DNA of 64,000 bases from Ovis canadensis (GCF_042477335.2 NC_091247.1:39793501-39857500), one strand, 5' to 3'; counted from the first letter of the stretch, positions 37,026-48,754 are shown. A program made the numbers and translations. Notes: a model not told the origin generated them from the sequence alone.

Positions 37026-38420
37026 GACCTGACTTTACGAACTGGACTACATTTCTCTCTGTTCTAGACTTCCCTACTATTGAATGGAGGCCCCCAGAGC
37101 ACAAATGTTTCAGCCTTCTTGTTTTCATGAGAAATAAGGCCCAGGAAAATCAAATGGCATGCAAAGTTTTGCTACACAATTGGCATAACCGTAACTAGAA
37201 CCTAAGTCTGCTAATGTAAAAACCCATTATCTCTCCATCACAGAGATACCTAAAGATTAACTGGGCAGCGATAAGAACAGAATAATAATTTTTATTTTTA
37301 CTTCCAAAAATTTGATAACTTAATACTAAACTTACCACTCAAAATTTTCAAATGAACCTAAAGTACCGTTTCACATCAACTTTTATAAAATGGACTTTTA
37401 TAGAAATCTTTTATGAAAGACTTTTTTATAAAAAAAACTTTTATAAAAAGCATGTCTGATGCTCAATATTCACTCAATGAGTAAACGATCATACTATGCT
37501 TTTGTTTTCATTGTGAAATAATTTATCTTACACTAGTGAAATTCAACATTTATTTTAAAACCTAAAGCAAAAACATGAATCCTATGTTTTCAAATGTTTA
37601 AGTCTCAAATTTAGGAGAAAAAGGAAAATTAAAAATATGATCTTACTGAAAGAGTAAGCCAACATAAAATAAGGGAAACTAGTCAATCTGCTATTTTAAA
37701 ATCATTACAATTTACTATCTCTGAAAATGTGTATATGTGTGTGTGTGTGTGTGTGTGCAATTAACTAAATATAACAAAGAAAAACATTTATTAATGTATA
37801 TTCAAATAAAGAAGAAAGAAAAAAAACCACAGAAGACACTCCAGCACATTTTCTCAAGGCCACATGACGCGTTACATATCAAGTAGCAATGTTGTTACTA
37901 CTATTTCTTTTTTGATGCTTTTACTGCTACTTCTAAATGAAGTTAAAAAAAAAATTACAGCCATGTCTCCAGGTAAAACTGTGTAACCAGTGATTAACAT
38001 TTACTCTAAGATACTTTCTTCTAAGACTATTCTTACACATGATTAAAGAAGTGTGAACATGGCAGGTTACTTCCTCTATATGCAGGTCCTATAAAAATGG
38101 GTGATGTTATCAGCTTTGATTATACTTAACTCGACGGCCTGACATGACTGATTCTGGGAATCTCAACTATGAGGCAATTAGAGTTTCCCTACGAAAACCC
38201 ATTTATTTTGCCTCAAATAATATAGTATGAATTTATACTAAATACACATGTTCCTAATTTTATTAAGCAGCTTCTAAAAATCAGTATTTTGTAGTTTAAG
38301 GTGTACATTTGCACACATGATTAGGATAACACTGCAAAACCAAACAAAAGATAACACTGCAATAACTTGGAAAACTTCGAAAATAAAAGAGAAAATCGCA
38401 AAAGATTTTGTATGATAGTT

Positions 38421-38616
38421 GGGCTTCCCTGGTGGCTCAGCTGGGAAATATGCCTACAATGCAGGAGACCTGGGTTTGATCCCTGGGTTGGGAAGATCCC
38501 CTGGAGAAGGGAACAGCTACCCACTCCAGGATTCTGGCCTGGAGAATTCTATGGACTGTATAGTCCATGGGGTTGCAAAGAGTCAGACATGACTGATCGA
38601 CCTTCACGTTCACTTA
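38421..38616 (+). mobile_element. Bov-tA SINE with 10-bp target-site duplication
   Basis: Complete head (GGGCTTCCCTGGTGGCTCAG) and body. Flanked by perfect TATGATAGTT at 38411-38420 and 38617-38626. Confidence 0.94.
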
Positions 38617-40094
38617 TATGATAGTTAAAAATCTGGATCAGCAAAAAACAAAAGATAGTAATTTTAACATCAAATATACACTTTTTTAAATGAATTATAT
38701 TGGCAAAAACATTGTGCGCAGATTCATTCTAATGAGAGCACTTATATGGTGACTGATATACTTCCTTACGTCATCCCTCTTAGAAGGTATTACAATTTAA
38801 AAAAAGAAGTGGAGCTTTGGCTTCTGGAAAACATGAAGGTACCCACACTTTCATTCGTATAATACATGCCTTCCTAAGGTTTTGTAAATCTAAGGCAATC
38901 TATGTAAGTTTGACTTTACATGTTGATACTAAGCTGGTTGTAGATGGATTCTGCTCATTTTAGTGTATATGCATTCTAAGTTTAGTGCTTAATTCAACAA
39001 ATAAAAACAGGAGTAATACACTGCATAAAATCCTATTATGCACCAGAGGAAGTGAGTCAGTGGCAAGCACAGCAATCAATGGGTTATGCTGGACAATAAG
39101 TGTCTAATTTATTAGACAAGTACCTTAGGCTAATCAAGTGCATTAAACTGAACGAGTCTTCTGACAAATTGCAGCGGATAGCACAAAAAGGAAAAAAATC
39201 AGTTAAATGGGCAAGATACTGAAAATGATACCATGAACTAGTTCCTTCAAATTATCAATTTTCAAGCTGATTTAATTCTGTTATATTTTTAAAAGTATAA
39301 CATCAGAGAAAATGTTAATAATGCCTATAGTTTTAGGAAAAAATAAAATTTAATAATTAAGGGTGGTTTTTTCAACATCAACTTCCTATATTATATGGGA
39401 ATTTTTATTTTTTACTACATAATATATTTATTAACATGTGATCCATATCTGTCTTACTCATTGAATGAAATATCTGAAAATTAAGTATATCCATCTACGT
39501 ACAGTTTTATTCTTTCATATTTGCTCTATAGTGATAAAAACTTTGACCATAGATGACAGCACTTGCAAATACAAAACAATACCACATAAATTTAGGTAGC
39601 TGATGCAGTATAAGATTAAGATTATTTAGTGTAGAATACAACATTGAGATCACCTAGATTTACCAACAAGAAACTGACTTGGAATCATTCAAGGGATTAG
39701 AAGGTAAGACTGGGAAGCAAACAAATTAAAAACCAACCTAATATTTCACTTGAGGGAATACTTGTTTTTTACCTGAGAATAATTTTGTAAAGGCAAAATT
39801 TTTAAAGATAAAAAGCAAAGATATTTTAGCTCATGAATTTCACCTCTTTCAAATGTACCAACCATCACAGAGTACAGGCATATTACAACTTTACTTTTAG
39901 AACACATATATTGATACATATTTACTTTTCTAAATCTAATAATTTCTGGCTGATTTTGTGCTTTATGATCAGTGAGGATTCAAGATTTTTCTTCTGTGGC
40001 GACAGGAAAAATCTGACATGCATTTACATAAAAACTCTTTTAAGCAAGCTAAATTAGAACATTTTTCTCATTCTGAGTCAATAGGCTTATAGTC

Positions 40095-40450
40095 TCACAC
40101 TGCTGAAAAAAACATCTAGACCCAAGATGGAGCTGCTTCTGCCTAGGGTCCCTGTAAATGCTCTACCTAATCAGAGACACAGTGGGTCCAATCAGCCAAT
40201 CCCCACAGGCTGAACCAGCTCTGGGCTCTGCACTTATTTCCTTGTTCCTTCTCACCCCAAACAAGGTTGATTGTGTAGCCCTAGCCAGTCAGATATTTTC
40301 TCTTTTTCTCTACCTTGTTCTTTATTCTTCATCCTTTAACAGCTTCCTGTCTTCTGCCCTATTCACACTTCTCCAAATGGAGACTGCTTCATGAAGTGTT
40401 AAATAAAGTTAATTTGTATCATTCAAATTGTCTTCTTTAAATCATTTTTT
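40095..40450 (+). mobile_element. Probable solo LTR of an old endogenous retrovirus
   Basis: About 350 bp with LTR-like layout: CCAAGATGGAGCTGCTTC near the start, a doubled CCAAT box (CCAATCAGCCAATCC), a pyrimidine-rich centre and AATAAAG near the end. GC-richer than the flanks. No viral coding sequence is present. The family is not identified. Confidence 0.4.
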
Positions 40451-40849
40451 AACAGCATGAAATGTGTGTGTGAGGCTAAAAAGAACCCCAATAGTTTATT
40501 CTTACAAATCAAGATTGTTAAAGAATAAACTGTTCATAATATTATATCAATTTAGTTATGGCAATGATACAAAATAAATCTAGAGCCTGTTTTCTGCCTA
40601 ACTAAAAATTATAATGTAACAAGAAAGGGTATACAAATATATATCATGCTTCTACAATCTGGTTTCTAATATCTTGCTGATTTGAAAAATTCACAGTTTC
40701 TTCAAAGTACTTTATCTGTTTTTTTTTTCTTTTTTTCAGCTCCAAAATATTATTTTGCCATTTGGCTAAAAAGACAAAGACCAGCAATACTTTAGAAGCC
40801 ATGACTAGCAATGGTGGAATCAGGCCACACCACAGAGAAAGGCTGAACA

Positions 40850-41000
40850 GGAGGAGAGAAGAGACTTGGTTTTGAGCTCACTAGCTTTGGCGTCTTAAGC
40901 AACTAATTTAACTTTTCTTAGTCTCCATTCCTTTATCTGTAAAACCATAGTCAGAATAAGTGATAACATCTAACATTCTCCAAGAGTCTCTCTAAACTGT
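40850..41000 (+). mobile_element. MIR SINE fragment
   Basis: Sense MIR core: TTAAGCAACTAATTTAACTT, CCTTTATCTGTAAAACCATA, then GTGATAACATCTAACATTC. Confidence 0.6.
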
Positions 41001-41215
41001 AATTAAAACTAATGAGGGAAAAAAAACTTAAGATTTTATCTTCAAGTAGAAACAAGGACATCGAGCAGCTCAATAGCTGAAGAAGAAAAGCACAATGTAC
41101 GTACATATAAATATATTTAGATACAGACATGAAAGTTTTTGCTATTACATGTGAGTCACTGGCCTCTGAGTAATTTCTCTTGACTACTCCCTACTCTGTC
41201 CTCATTTAAAGTGAT

Positions 41216-41256
41216 GATGAAAGAAAGGGTGATGAAAGAAAGGGTGATGAATGATG
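41216..41256. repeat. Two-copy tandem repeat (GATGAAAGAAAGGGT unit)
   Basis: Two copies of a 15-16 bp purine-rich unit followed by a partial third. Confidence 0.8.
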
Positions 41257-41395
41257 CAATTTTTTTACATCATTATTCTTAGCAAGGCTTTGCATTTTGT
41301 TTTTATTCTCCTAAAGAATAGGCATACTGCATTCTACTTCTGAAAAGGGTGTAGGACATCATGGCAGACAAATACTCTTGTTTTAACAACTTGCA

Positions 41396-41409
41396 GGGGG
41401 GGGGGGGGG
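41396..41409. repeat. Run of 14 G
   Basis: An uninterrupted poly-G tract between TTGCA and ACAACAC inside the APLF intron (poly-C on the transcribed-sense strand). Confidence 0.9.
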
Positions 41410-42556
41410 ACAACACTGATATATTGTTAAAAATTTACTTATGAGAGAATTGTGGGAACAATGAGAATTTTATATTATCTAAAATTCCAAAGAGAAAAAG
41501 TCCTTCTTAGGGGAACTGACAATAGCTCGTGCTTCTCTTCCTAAGAGAGCTTTGACAATTCTTAGCATAGGCTAAGATTTGGACCAAATGGAGGCACACT
41601 ATTTAAGGAAAGAGAAACTAGAAGAGCTTATCATGGTCGCATGGGGTTGTCACCACAACAGTCTAGAAACTCAGGGAATTTCAAACACGAGGCAGATTTT
41701 TCCCATGAAATATTTGCTGAGTTCCTAGGAGCTCTGAGAAGCTTAAGGTCTGAATTTGAATTTTCAAAAATGCAGAGTAAAATTTCTAACCCAGATAGTA
41801 TCTCAGAGACAAAGTACCACTAGAAGGAAGACATCTATAACAAACATGTAACTAGTATCTAACCAACAATTATTAGGAAATGCAAGGGAATATGATGAAT
41901 GACAATCTGGTAATGCAGTCAGCTAAATCCTGACTAAGGATACTCCTCAAAACAAAAGTCAGCTTTCTTCAACAAATGCACTGCAAGGAAAAGAGAAACC
42001 TATTGATTAAATAACTTAAGAAAAATGGCCACTTTCTGTCATAGATGGACCTTAACTGGATTCTGATATGGAGAAACAAAAGGGGGAGAAAAATGAGACT
42101 ATAAGGAAACTGGGATACCTGATAGAATGCCTAAGACAACTGGATATGGATAAAATGAGATGAAAAAGATACAATGACTTCAACATCATCTAGCAGTAGG
42201 GATAAGATGGAGGGAAATGTGGTATGTATGAAAAAATACTGGCCATGACTTGATAATTACTGAAAATGAGTTACAGCTTCATTGGAACTTATTCTACACT
42301 CCCCCTCCGAATTGTGTATACATATAAAATCCTGCATTACACACGTTTTTTAAAAATGAAAAGGTCTATTATCACAGTGCCACAAATTATGACTGAGTTG
42401 TGAAAGCTGTTTTGTTCCAAAAATATAGACAGACATAAATGCATTTGTTCTACAAGTAATCTCACTCAACACTGTTTCATCAGTCCTTGATATTTAATGA
42501 TTCTTTGGGAAATATTTGTTGAATAAATGGGAGCAATGAATTAGTTACTTCAAGGT

Positions 42557-42600
42557 TGTGTGTGTGTGTCTGTGTGTATGCATGTGTACGCGAGTGTGTG
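42557..42600. repeat. GT microsatellite, interrupted
   Basis: TG repeats broken by CTG, CATG and ACGCGA. Shorter GT runs occur at 31984-31996, 34519-34532 and 37736-37757. Confidence 0.85.
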
Positions 42601-42889
42601 AAATTTCCCTGATTAATAATGATACTGAGTATTTTTTCATAAGTTTATTCATTCTAATGTTCTTTTGGGCAAAAAGCCTGTATATGTCACTAAGAGAAAA
42701 ACAATAGCAATTTATAGGTCTACTTCCAGGATACAGAACAGTAGGATATAAGTCTGTTGTCAATTATGTCACTGTAAATATCTTTTTCTCACTCTGTGGC
42801 TTATTTTCACCCTCTTAACGGTGCCTATTGATGGAAAAAAACCCTTAATTTTAATGGTAAATAACTGTTTTCCATTTTAATTATGGATT

Positions 42890-43040
42890 TTTTATTGAAA
42901 TAAAGTGATTCAGCTTTATATTTTTTCAGATTCTTTTCCATTATAGGTTATTATAAGATATTGAATATAGTTACCTGTGCTACACAGTAAATCTTTGTTG
43001 TTAGTTACACTTTTTATATCTTGTCTTAGAAAACAACTCC
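42890..43040 (-). mobile_element. Artiodactyl L1 3' end fragment
   Basis: Antisense L1 3' UTR phrases: AAAGTGATTCAGCTTTATAT, CAGATTCTTTTCCATTATAG and CCTGTGCTACACAGTAAATC. Confidence 0.6.
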
Positions 43041-43306
43041 TACTTTGGGATTGTGAAATTATTTTCTTATATATATCTTTAAAACTTTATTGTTTTCTTT
43101 CACATTTAGTTTTCTGATCCATCTGGAATTCAGGTTTTGACTATGGTGTGAATTTTCTTTTTTTCGTTAAACACTTGTATCCCAATAAAATTAACTGAAA
43201 AAATTCACTCTTTTCTCACTGCCTGCGATGACTCTTTTCATGAACATGTCACCTGTGTATGCAGAGGTTTGTTTTGGGGTTCTATTCTGCTCTGGCCTTC
43301 TTACTG

Positions 43307-43350
43307 TATCTTTGAGCATATACTGACTTATCTTTGAGCATATACTGACC
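43307..43350. repeat. 22-bp tandem duplication
   Basis: TATCTTTGAGCATATACTGA plus CT/CC occurs twice in direct succession (43307-43328 and 43329-43350) with one mismatch at the end. Confidence 0.9.
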
Positions 43351-43395
43351 TGTCTTAATTACAGTAACTGTATAACAAGTTCTGCCAACTTTCTT

Positions 43396-43603
43396 TTTTA
43401 CTTATTCATTTATTTTTAATTGGAGGCTAATTACTTTACAATATTGTAGTGGTTTCTGCCATACATTGACATGAATCAGCCACGGGTATACATGTGTTCC
43501 TCATCCTGAACCCCCCCTCCCACCTCCCTCCCCATCCCATCCCTCAGGGTCATCCCAGTTCACCAGCCCTGAGCACCCCGTCTCATGCATCAAACCTGGG
43601 CTG
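43396..43603 (-). mobile_element. Ruminant L1 3' end with 15-bp target-site duplication
   Basis: 5'-truncated insertion of about 208 bp. On the minus strand: CAGGTTTGATGCATGAGAC, GGTTCAGGATGAGGAACACA, TGTATACCCGTGGC, CAATATTGTAAAGTAATTAG and a poly-A-rich tail. Perfect TCTGCCAACTTTCTT flanks it at 43381-43395 and 43604-43618. Confidence 0.92.
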
Positions 43604-44649
43604 TCTGCCAACTTTCTTATTTCATATTGTCTTGGCAATTTTGGGCCCACTGCCTGCCTATCCACATAAATTATAGAATCACATCATAAATTTCTATACA
43701 AAAACTTTTGTGATTTTGAATGGTTTTCCATACAAATCAATTTTGGGGGAAATTGTAATTTAAACAATACTGAATCTTCTAATTGCAAAAATTTCAGTCT
43801 TTATATACATTAGGCTTTTCTAACAAATTTTTTCTTTCACATCTTTTATTAGATTTATTCCTAGGAACTTGATACTTTTTGATGCTATTATAAATAAAAT
43901 CTTTCAAGTTTTTTTCATAATTGTTGACTCTGAAATATAAAAATATAATTGGCCTTGTATATTGATATTTATATCAAACAATCTTGCTAAGAACTTATTA
44001 ACACTTACAATTCATTAGAGACTATTTTGTATTTTCTATCTTTATAATTAAAACCATTTGTCGACAATTAATGTTTTACTTCTCCTTTCCAATCCTTATC
44101 CATTTCCTTTTTTTGGCTCATTATACTATCTTGATCACTAGGAAAACATTGAATAACATTAGTAAGAAAAGGCATTCTGTCTTATTTCTGTTATCAGAAA
44201 GAAATGTTGAATATCTCACTTCTAAGTAGATATTTGTTGTAAACTTTTTTATAGATAACCTTTATTATATTAAAGACATTTCCTTCTGTTCCTACTTTAA
44301 AATGAATTATCATAAATGAATGGTCAGTTTTTTAAAACACTATTGAAACAATTATATGATTTTATACTTAGTCTGATATGATTTTCTATTTAGTCTGATA
44401 TGTAGTAAATTACATTACTTTTTAATATTAAAAAAGCAAGCATTCCTTGAATAAAACCAATTATTTAATTCACTTAATGAACCCATGTGTTTTTTTTTTT
44501 AATTTACATCTAAGATCAAAAGTAAGTTTTCATTCTTATATTATTCTTGCTGGGTTTCTGTATCATAATATAAGTTGGGGAATATATTCTCTTTTACTTT
44601 TCTTAGAATATTAACACTGTATAAAAACTGAGTATTTCTTCTTTAAGTG

Positions 44650-44868
44650 TACGTGAAAGTGAAAGTGTTACTCCCTCATTTATGTCCAACTCCTTGCAAC
44701 CCCATGGACTGCACCCTGCCAGGCTTCTCTGTCCATGGAATCCTCTAGGAAAGAATACAGGAGTGGGTTGCCATTCCCTTCTCAGCGGTTCTTCCCAATC
44801 CAGGGATTAAACCCAAGTTTCCTGCATTGTAGGCTGATTCTTTACCATCTGAGCACCCAGGGAATTCG
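44650..44868 (-). mobile_element. Bov-tA SINE
   Basis: Antisense full-length copy, tail GTGAAAGTGAAAGTGTTACT, head TTTACCATCTGAGCACCCAG. Confidence 0.88.
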
Positions 44869-45610
44869 TCATTAGCCATTAAAGTCATATGGACTTAGAA
44901 TTTTTTTAACAGAAGCCTGTTATTTTTATATACAATTTTTCTAATGTTACAGGATTATCCTATTTTCTTTCTTTTCTTGTATCTTTTCTACAAGTTGTAT
45001 TTTCTACAAATTTGGTCATTTCTCCTAAATTTTCACATTTATTGACATAGTTAATGACAACATAGTCATTATTATCTGTAGGATGCTCTGCTGGAATGGA
45101 ACACTTAATTTTCAAATGCTAAGGTACAGGCTTTTTGATTTTTCTTCCAGCCTCAGAAACTTACTCTGCTTTCTTATTGAAAACCAAGTCACAGAAATGG
45201 TAACAATTTCAAAAAGGCCAGGGGGTTCAGTCACCTGTATTCAAAAATCACCTAAGAAAAATAGCTATCTAGAATTAAAGCTCTCCAAGAATGGAATCCT
45301 ACCTCTTTCCTTGGTGGTTTCATTTATTTCAGATTCATTCATTCATTAAACAAAGTTTCAGATAGAAAAGTACTTACTGTCAAGGAACTTACATGGCCTG
45401 AAGTTCAACAAATATGAACCAAACACAGCCTCATGAGATAAATTCCACCTTGCATGACACAAACGAGCACAAGATGCTATGGAAGGAGGGAGAGGAGGTA
45501 CTGTTATCTTTGAGGGCTGAGTTTCACATGTTCACAAGAATGGTGGAGTGGCAGGAGTTGAGGGGGCAGAGATAACATCTTGAAATGATTTATGTCAAAC
45601 TAAGGAATAG

Positions 45611-46890
45611 CTAGTAAAGTAATGCTCAAAATTCTCCAAGCCAGGCTTCAGCAATACGTGAACTGTGAACTTCCAGATGTTCAAGCTGGTTTTAGAAAAG
45701 GCAGAGGTACCAGAGATTAAATTGCCACATCCGCTGGATCATCGAAAAAGCAAGAGAGGTCCTAAAAAACACATCTATTTCTGCTTTATTGACTATGCCA
45801 AAGCCTTTGACTGTGTGGATCACATTAAACTGTGGAAAATTCTGAAAGAGATGGGAATACCAAACCACCTGACCTGCCTCTTGAGAAACCTGTATGCAGG
45901 TCAGGAAGCAACAGTTAGAACTGGACATGGAACAACAGACTGGTACCAAATAGGAAAAGGGGTACATCAAGGCTGTATATTGTCACCCTGCTTATTTAAC
46001 TTATATGCAGAGTATATCATGAGAAACACTAGGCTGGATGAAGCACAAGCTGGAATCAAGATTGCAGGGAGAGATATCAATGATCTCAGATATGCAGATG
46101 ACACCACCCTTATGGCAGAAAGTGAAGAAGAACTAAACAGCCTCTTGATGAAAGTGAAAGAGGAGAGTGAAAAAGTTGGCTTAAAGCTCAGCATTCAGAA
46201 AACTAAGATCATGACATCCGGTCCCATCATTTCATGGCAAATAGATGGGGAAACAGTGGAAACAGTGGCTGACTTTATTTTGGGGGGCTCCAAAATCACT
46301 GCAGATGGTGATTGCAGCCATGAAATTAAAAGACACTTACTCCTTGGAAGGAAAGTTATGACCAACCTAGACAGCATATTAAAAAGCAAAGACATTACTT
46401 TGTCAACAAAGGTCCATCTAGTCAAAGCTATGGTTTTTCCAGTAGTCATGTATGGATGTGAGAGCTGGACTTATAGCTTTCTTTATAAGAAAGCTGAGCA
46501 CAGAAGAATTAATGCTTTTGAACTGTGGTATTGGAGAAGACTCTTGAGAGTCCCTTGGACTGCAAGGAGATCCAACCAGTCCATCCTAAAGGAGATCAGT
46601 CCTGGGTGTTCATTGGAAGGACTGATGTTGAAGCTGAAACTCCAAAACTTTGGCCACCTGATGCAAAGAGCTGACTCATTTGAAAAGACTTTGATGCTGG
46701 GAAATATTGGGGGCAGGAGGAGAAGAGGACGACAGAGGATGAGATGGTTAGATGGCATCACTGACTCAACGGACATTGGTTTGGGTGGACTCTGGGACAT
46801 GGTGATGGACAGGGAGGACTGGTGTGCTGCAGTTCATGGGGTTGCAAAGAGTCGGACATGACTGAGCGACTGAACTGAACTGAACTGAAG
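45611..46890 (+). mobile_element. BovB (RTE) LINE with longest surviving reverse-transcriptase frame
   Basis: 5'-truncated, about 1.28 kb. The plus-strand frame 45665-46861 (398 codons) is the longest in the window. Its first 35 or so residues are an out-of-frame reading; from about 45770 it is true RT, with motif A ([13 protein letters not shown]), catalytic Y-A-D-D near 46090-46100, and the C-terminal region to V-A-K-S-R-T. A short insertion adds residues in [13 protein letters not shown]. The endonuclease domain is missing, so it cannot retrotranspose by itself. It lies 303 bp from an APLF exon, antisense to the gene. Confidence 0.95.
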
Positions 46891-47192
46891 GAGTCTGGAT
46901 AGAATGTATAATGGGGTAGCACTGACAGTTTTTAAATTATCTGATTTGCAGTGTTAGAGTGTTAGGAAAATTTTCAGGCATTTCTAATGTTAATAATTTC
47001 AACAATTTAGAATTATCTAAAAGAAACAATATAATTCTACCTAGTAATAAAATGAAAACCTATTAACCTATGGAAGCTTAAAAACTAAAAGTTAAAGGCT
47101 TGAGATGAGAAGCTTACCTGTAGTTTCTCCTGAGTAACTTAACAGAGATTAAACAGAAAAGCAATGTAATAAAATATTTCAGGTTTACAAAC

Positions 47193-47318
47193 CTATAACA
47201 AGATGCTCCATAGGGACATTCAGGCCGGTCATCAGCTTCATCTTGACACGTGATGTTTACACCTCCATAATCACTATCACCAGGGTGACTAAAGTGTTGA
47301 AAATGGACAGGATTTTTC
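47193..47318 (-). CDS. APLF: APLF coding exon: second half of PBZ1 and first half of PBZ2
   Basis: This 126-bp exon is phase 2 at both ends, so it is exactly 42 codons long. It starts with G that completes the split Arg codon, then K-N-P-V-H-F-Q-H-F-S-H, which supplies the two histidines of PBZ1. A linker (P-G-D-S-D-Y-G-G, then an acidic stretch D-E-A-D-D-R-P) leads into E-C-P-Y-G-A-S-C-Y, the cysteine half of PBZ2, ending again at a split Arg (AG). PBZ fingers bind poly(ADP-ribose) made by PARP1 at DNA breaks. The acceptor is CTCTCATAG. The donor is GTTTGT, weaker than its neighbours because +3 and +4 are T. It was too short for a long open frame and was found by translating the minus strand. 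Confidence 0.93.
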
Positions 47319-47654
47319 CTATGAGAGTGACAAACATACTGTCAGAAAAAATAATTAATAGGGTATGCTAGATTTCTAGAGAAACTAGAAAACATAATAG
47401 CATGTAGCAGAAAATCAAATAATACACATCAGATTATCCCAGAACATGAACAACTAACACCACGTTGTTAAAAATAAAGCTCAGGATAACTAGTCAGTGC
47501 AGAACTCTCATAGTAGCAAAATTAATTTCTGGTGACATGGGAAAAACCATGATTGTCAACAGACAAACTGCAAACAGTACTTTAAATAGGATATATATAA
47601 CAGACTATGTAGACTAATATATATGATAAAAATACAAGCACATGTAGCTTTTAA

Positions 47655-47865
47655 GGGTTTTCCTGGTGGCTCAGATGCAAGAATCCACCTGCAATGCAGG
47701 AGCCCCATGTTCAATCCCTAGGTCAGGAAGATCCCCTGGAGAAGACATTGGCAACCCACTCCAGTATTCTTGCCTGGAAAATCCCAGGGACACAGGAGCC
47801 TGATGGGCTACAGTCCATGGGGCTGCAAAGAGTAGGACATGATTGACCAACTGAGAACATTTAAT
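47655..47865 (+). mobile_element. Bov-tA SINE
   Basis: Sense copy with head GGGTTTTCCTGGTGGCTCAG and body ending GACATGATTGACCAACTGAG. Confidence 0.9.
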
Positions 47866-48009
47866 CTATTAGAAACTAAAAATGAGAAATTTTTTAAAAT
47901 ATATTCACTTTAAAATAGCAGTAAACCCTTTATACTTTATCATAAAAACTAACCTTAACATAAATACCTATCTTCCAAAAAAATATTGATGGAGACACTG
48001 TTTTATACT

Positions 48010-48262
48010 TCAGAAATTTCTTTAATATCTGGCTTCATGGAGGGCATTTGGAGTCTCCTATCTGCTTCTGCATTCAATCATTAACACAAATCATAAGCCT
48101 CTGGGAAATTCTAATGTACACTTGTGAGTGAAAGAATCAGAGTAGAAAGGCATATGTACACAAAGCATTATTATGAAAATGGTTTTGGCCCAACAGTTTT
48201 CCTAAAAGCATCTTGGGGACCAGGCCCTGAAAGGGCCTCTGGACCACACTTTGAGAAGCAAT
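48010..48262 (-). mobile_element. Internally deleted hAT (Charlie/Zaphod-like) copy
   Basis: One side matches the hAT 3' region also seen in the copy at 16378-17335 (TTTCTTTAATATCTGGCTTC, CTATCTGCTTCTGCATTCAA). The other side is the opposite terminus: GGACCACACTTTGAGAAGCA, like the inverted CAGTGGTTCTCAAACTGTGG end. Most of the transposase is missing between them, as in non-autonomous MITE-like derivatives. Confidence 0.65.
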
Positions 48263-48305
48263 GTTATAAAACAGTATGTTAGTTAAAGAATATGTTAGTT
48301 AGAGA

Positions 48306-48476
48306 ACCCAGGGTTTGATCCCTGGGTTCGGAATATTCCCTGGAGGAGGGCATGGCAACCCACTCAAGTATTCTTGCTGGGAAAATCCCATGGACAGGGG
48401 AGCCAGGCAGGCAGTAGTCTATGGGGTCACAAAGAGTCGGACATGACTGAAGCGACTAAACACAGCACAGCACAGA
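48306..48476 (+). mobile_element. Bov-tA SINE, 5'-incomplete head
   Basis: Sense copy starting within the head (CCCAGGGTTTGATCCCTGGG) and ending in a GCACAGCACAG tail. Confidence 0.85.
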
Positions 48477-48649
48477 ATTTAGTGAAGCTAATTTATCAAC
48501 ATAAACTGGAAAAGTGGTTGGGACAAAAGAATGAAGATGTCTCAGAGGAAGAAACGCCAGCAAAAATCTTCACATTAATGAAATTATCAGAGATATTTCA
48601 CTATGAAAGATAAAATATTGGAAGCTAAGGAAAACTTCAAAAGGTGTAT

Positions 48650-48716
48650 GAAGTGAAGTGAAGTGAAGTCGCTCAGTCGTGTCCGACTCTTTGTGACCCC
48701 ATGGACTGTAGCCTAC
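48650..48716 (-). mobile_element. 67-bp 5'-truncated Bov-tA/BOV-A SINE with target-site duplication
   Basis: Only the 3' end of a SINE: GAAGTGAAGTGAAGTCGCTC to GGACTGTAGCCTACC. Perfect CAAAAGGTGTAT flanks it at 48638-48649 and 48717-48728, so this short piece is itself an insertion rather than a deletion remnant. Confidence 0.88.
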
Positions 48717-48754
48717 CAAAAGGTGTATAACAATTTTTTTTTTTAATTTGTAGC

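Larger units (their letters stand above)
43080..45090 (-). mobile_element. Old L1 LINE ORF2 remnant, interrupted
   Basis: Antisense L1 ORF2-type sequence: TAGTTTTCTGATCCATCTGG, TTGTCTTGGCAATTTTGGGC, AGATTTATTCCTAGGAACTT, AAAAGGCATTCTGTCTTATT. It carries a ruminant L1 tail (43396-43603), a Bov-tA (44650-44868) and a 22-bp tandem duplication (43307-43350). No intact frame. Confidence 0.6.
31577..47192 (-). other. APLF: APLF intron between the two PBZ2 half-exons (15.6 kb)
   Basis: The intron splits PBZ2. It begins with the weak donor GTTTGT at 47192 and ends at the T-tract acceptor at 31577. 31577-35400 is AT-rich without a recognisable element apart from short GT runs; 35640-38420 and 38630-40090 likewise hold little that I can name. 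Elements I could place (MIRs, an LTR-like segment, L1 pieces, Bov-tA copies, BovB) are listed separately. Confidence 0.85.

Noticed and set aside
45665..46861. 398-codon open frame as a host protein gene
   Set aside because: It is the reverse-transcriptase and C-terminal part of a BovB LINE; nine other copies or fragments with the same sequence occur in the window.
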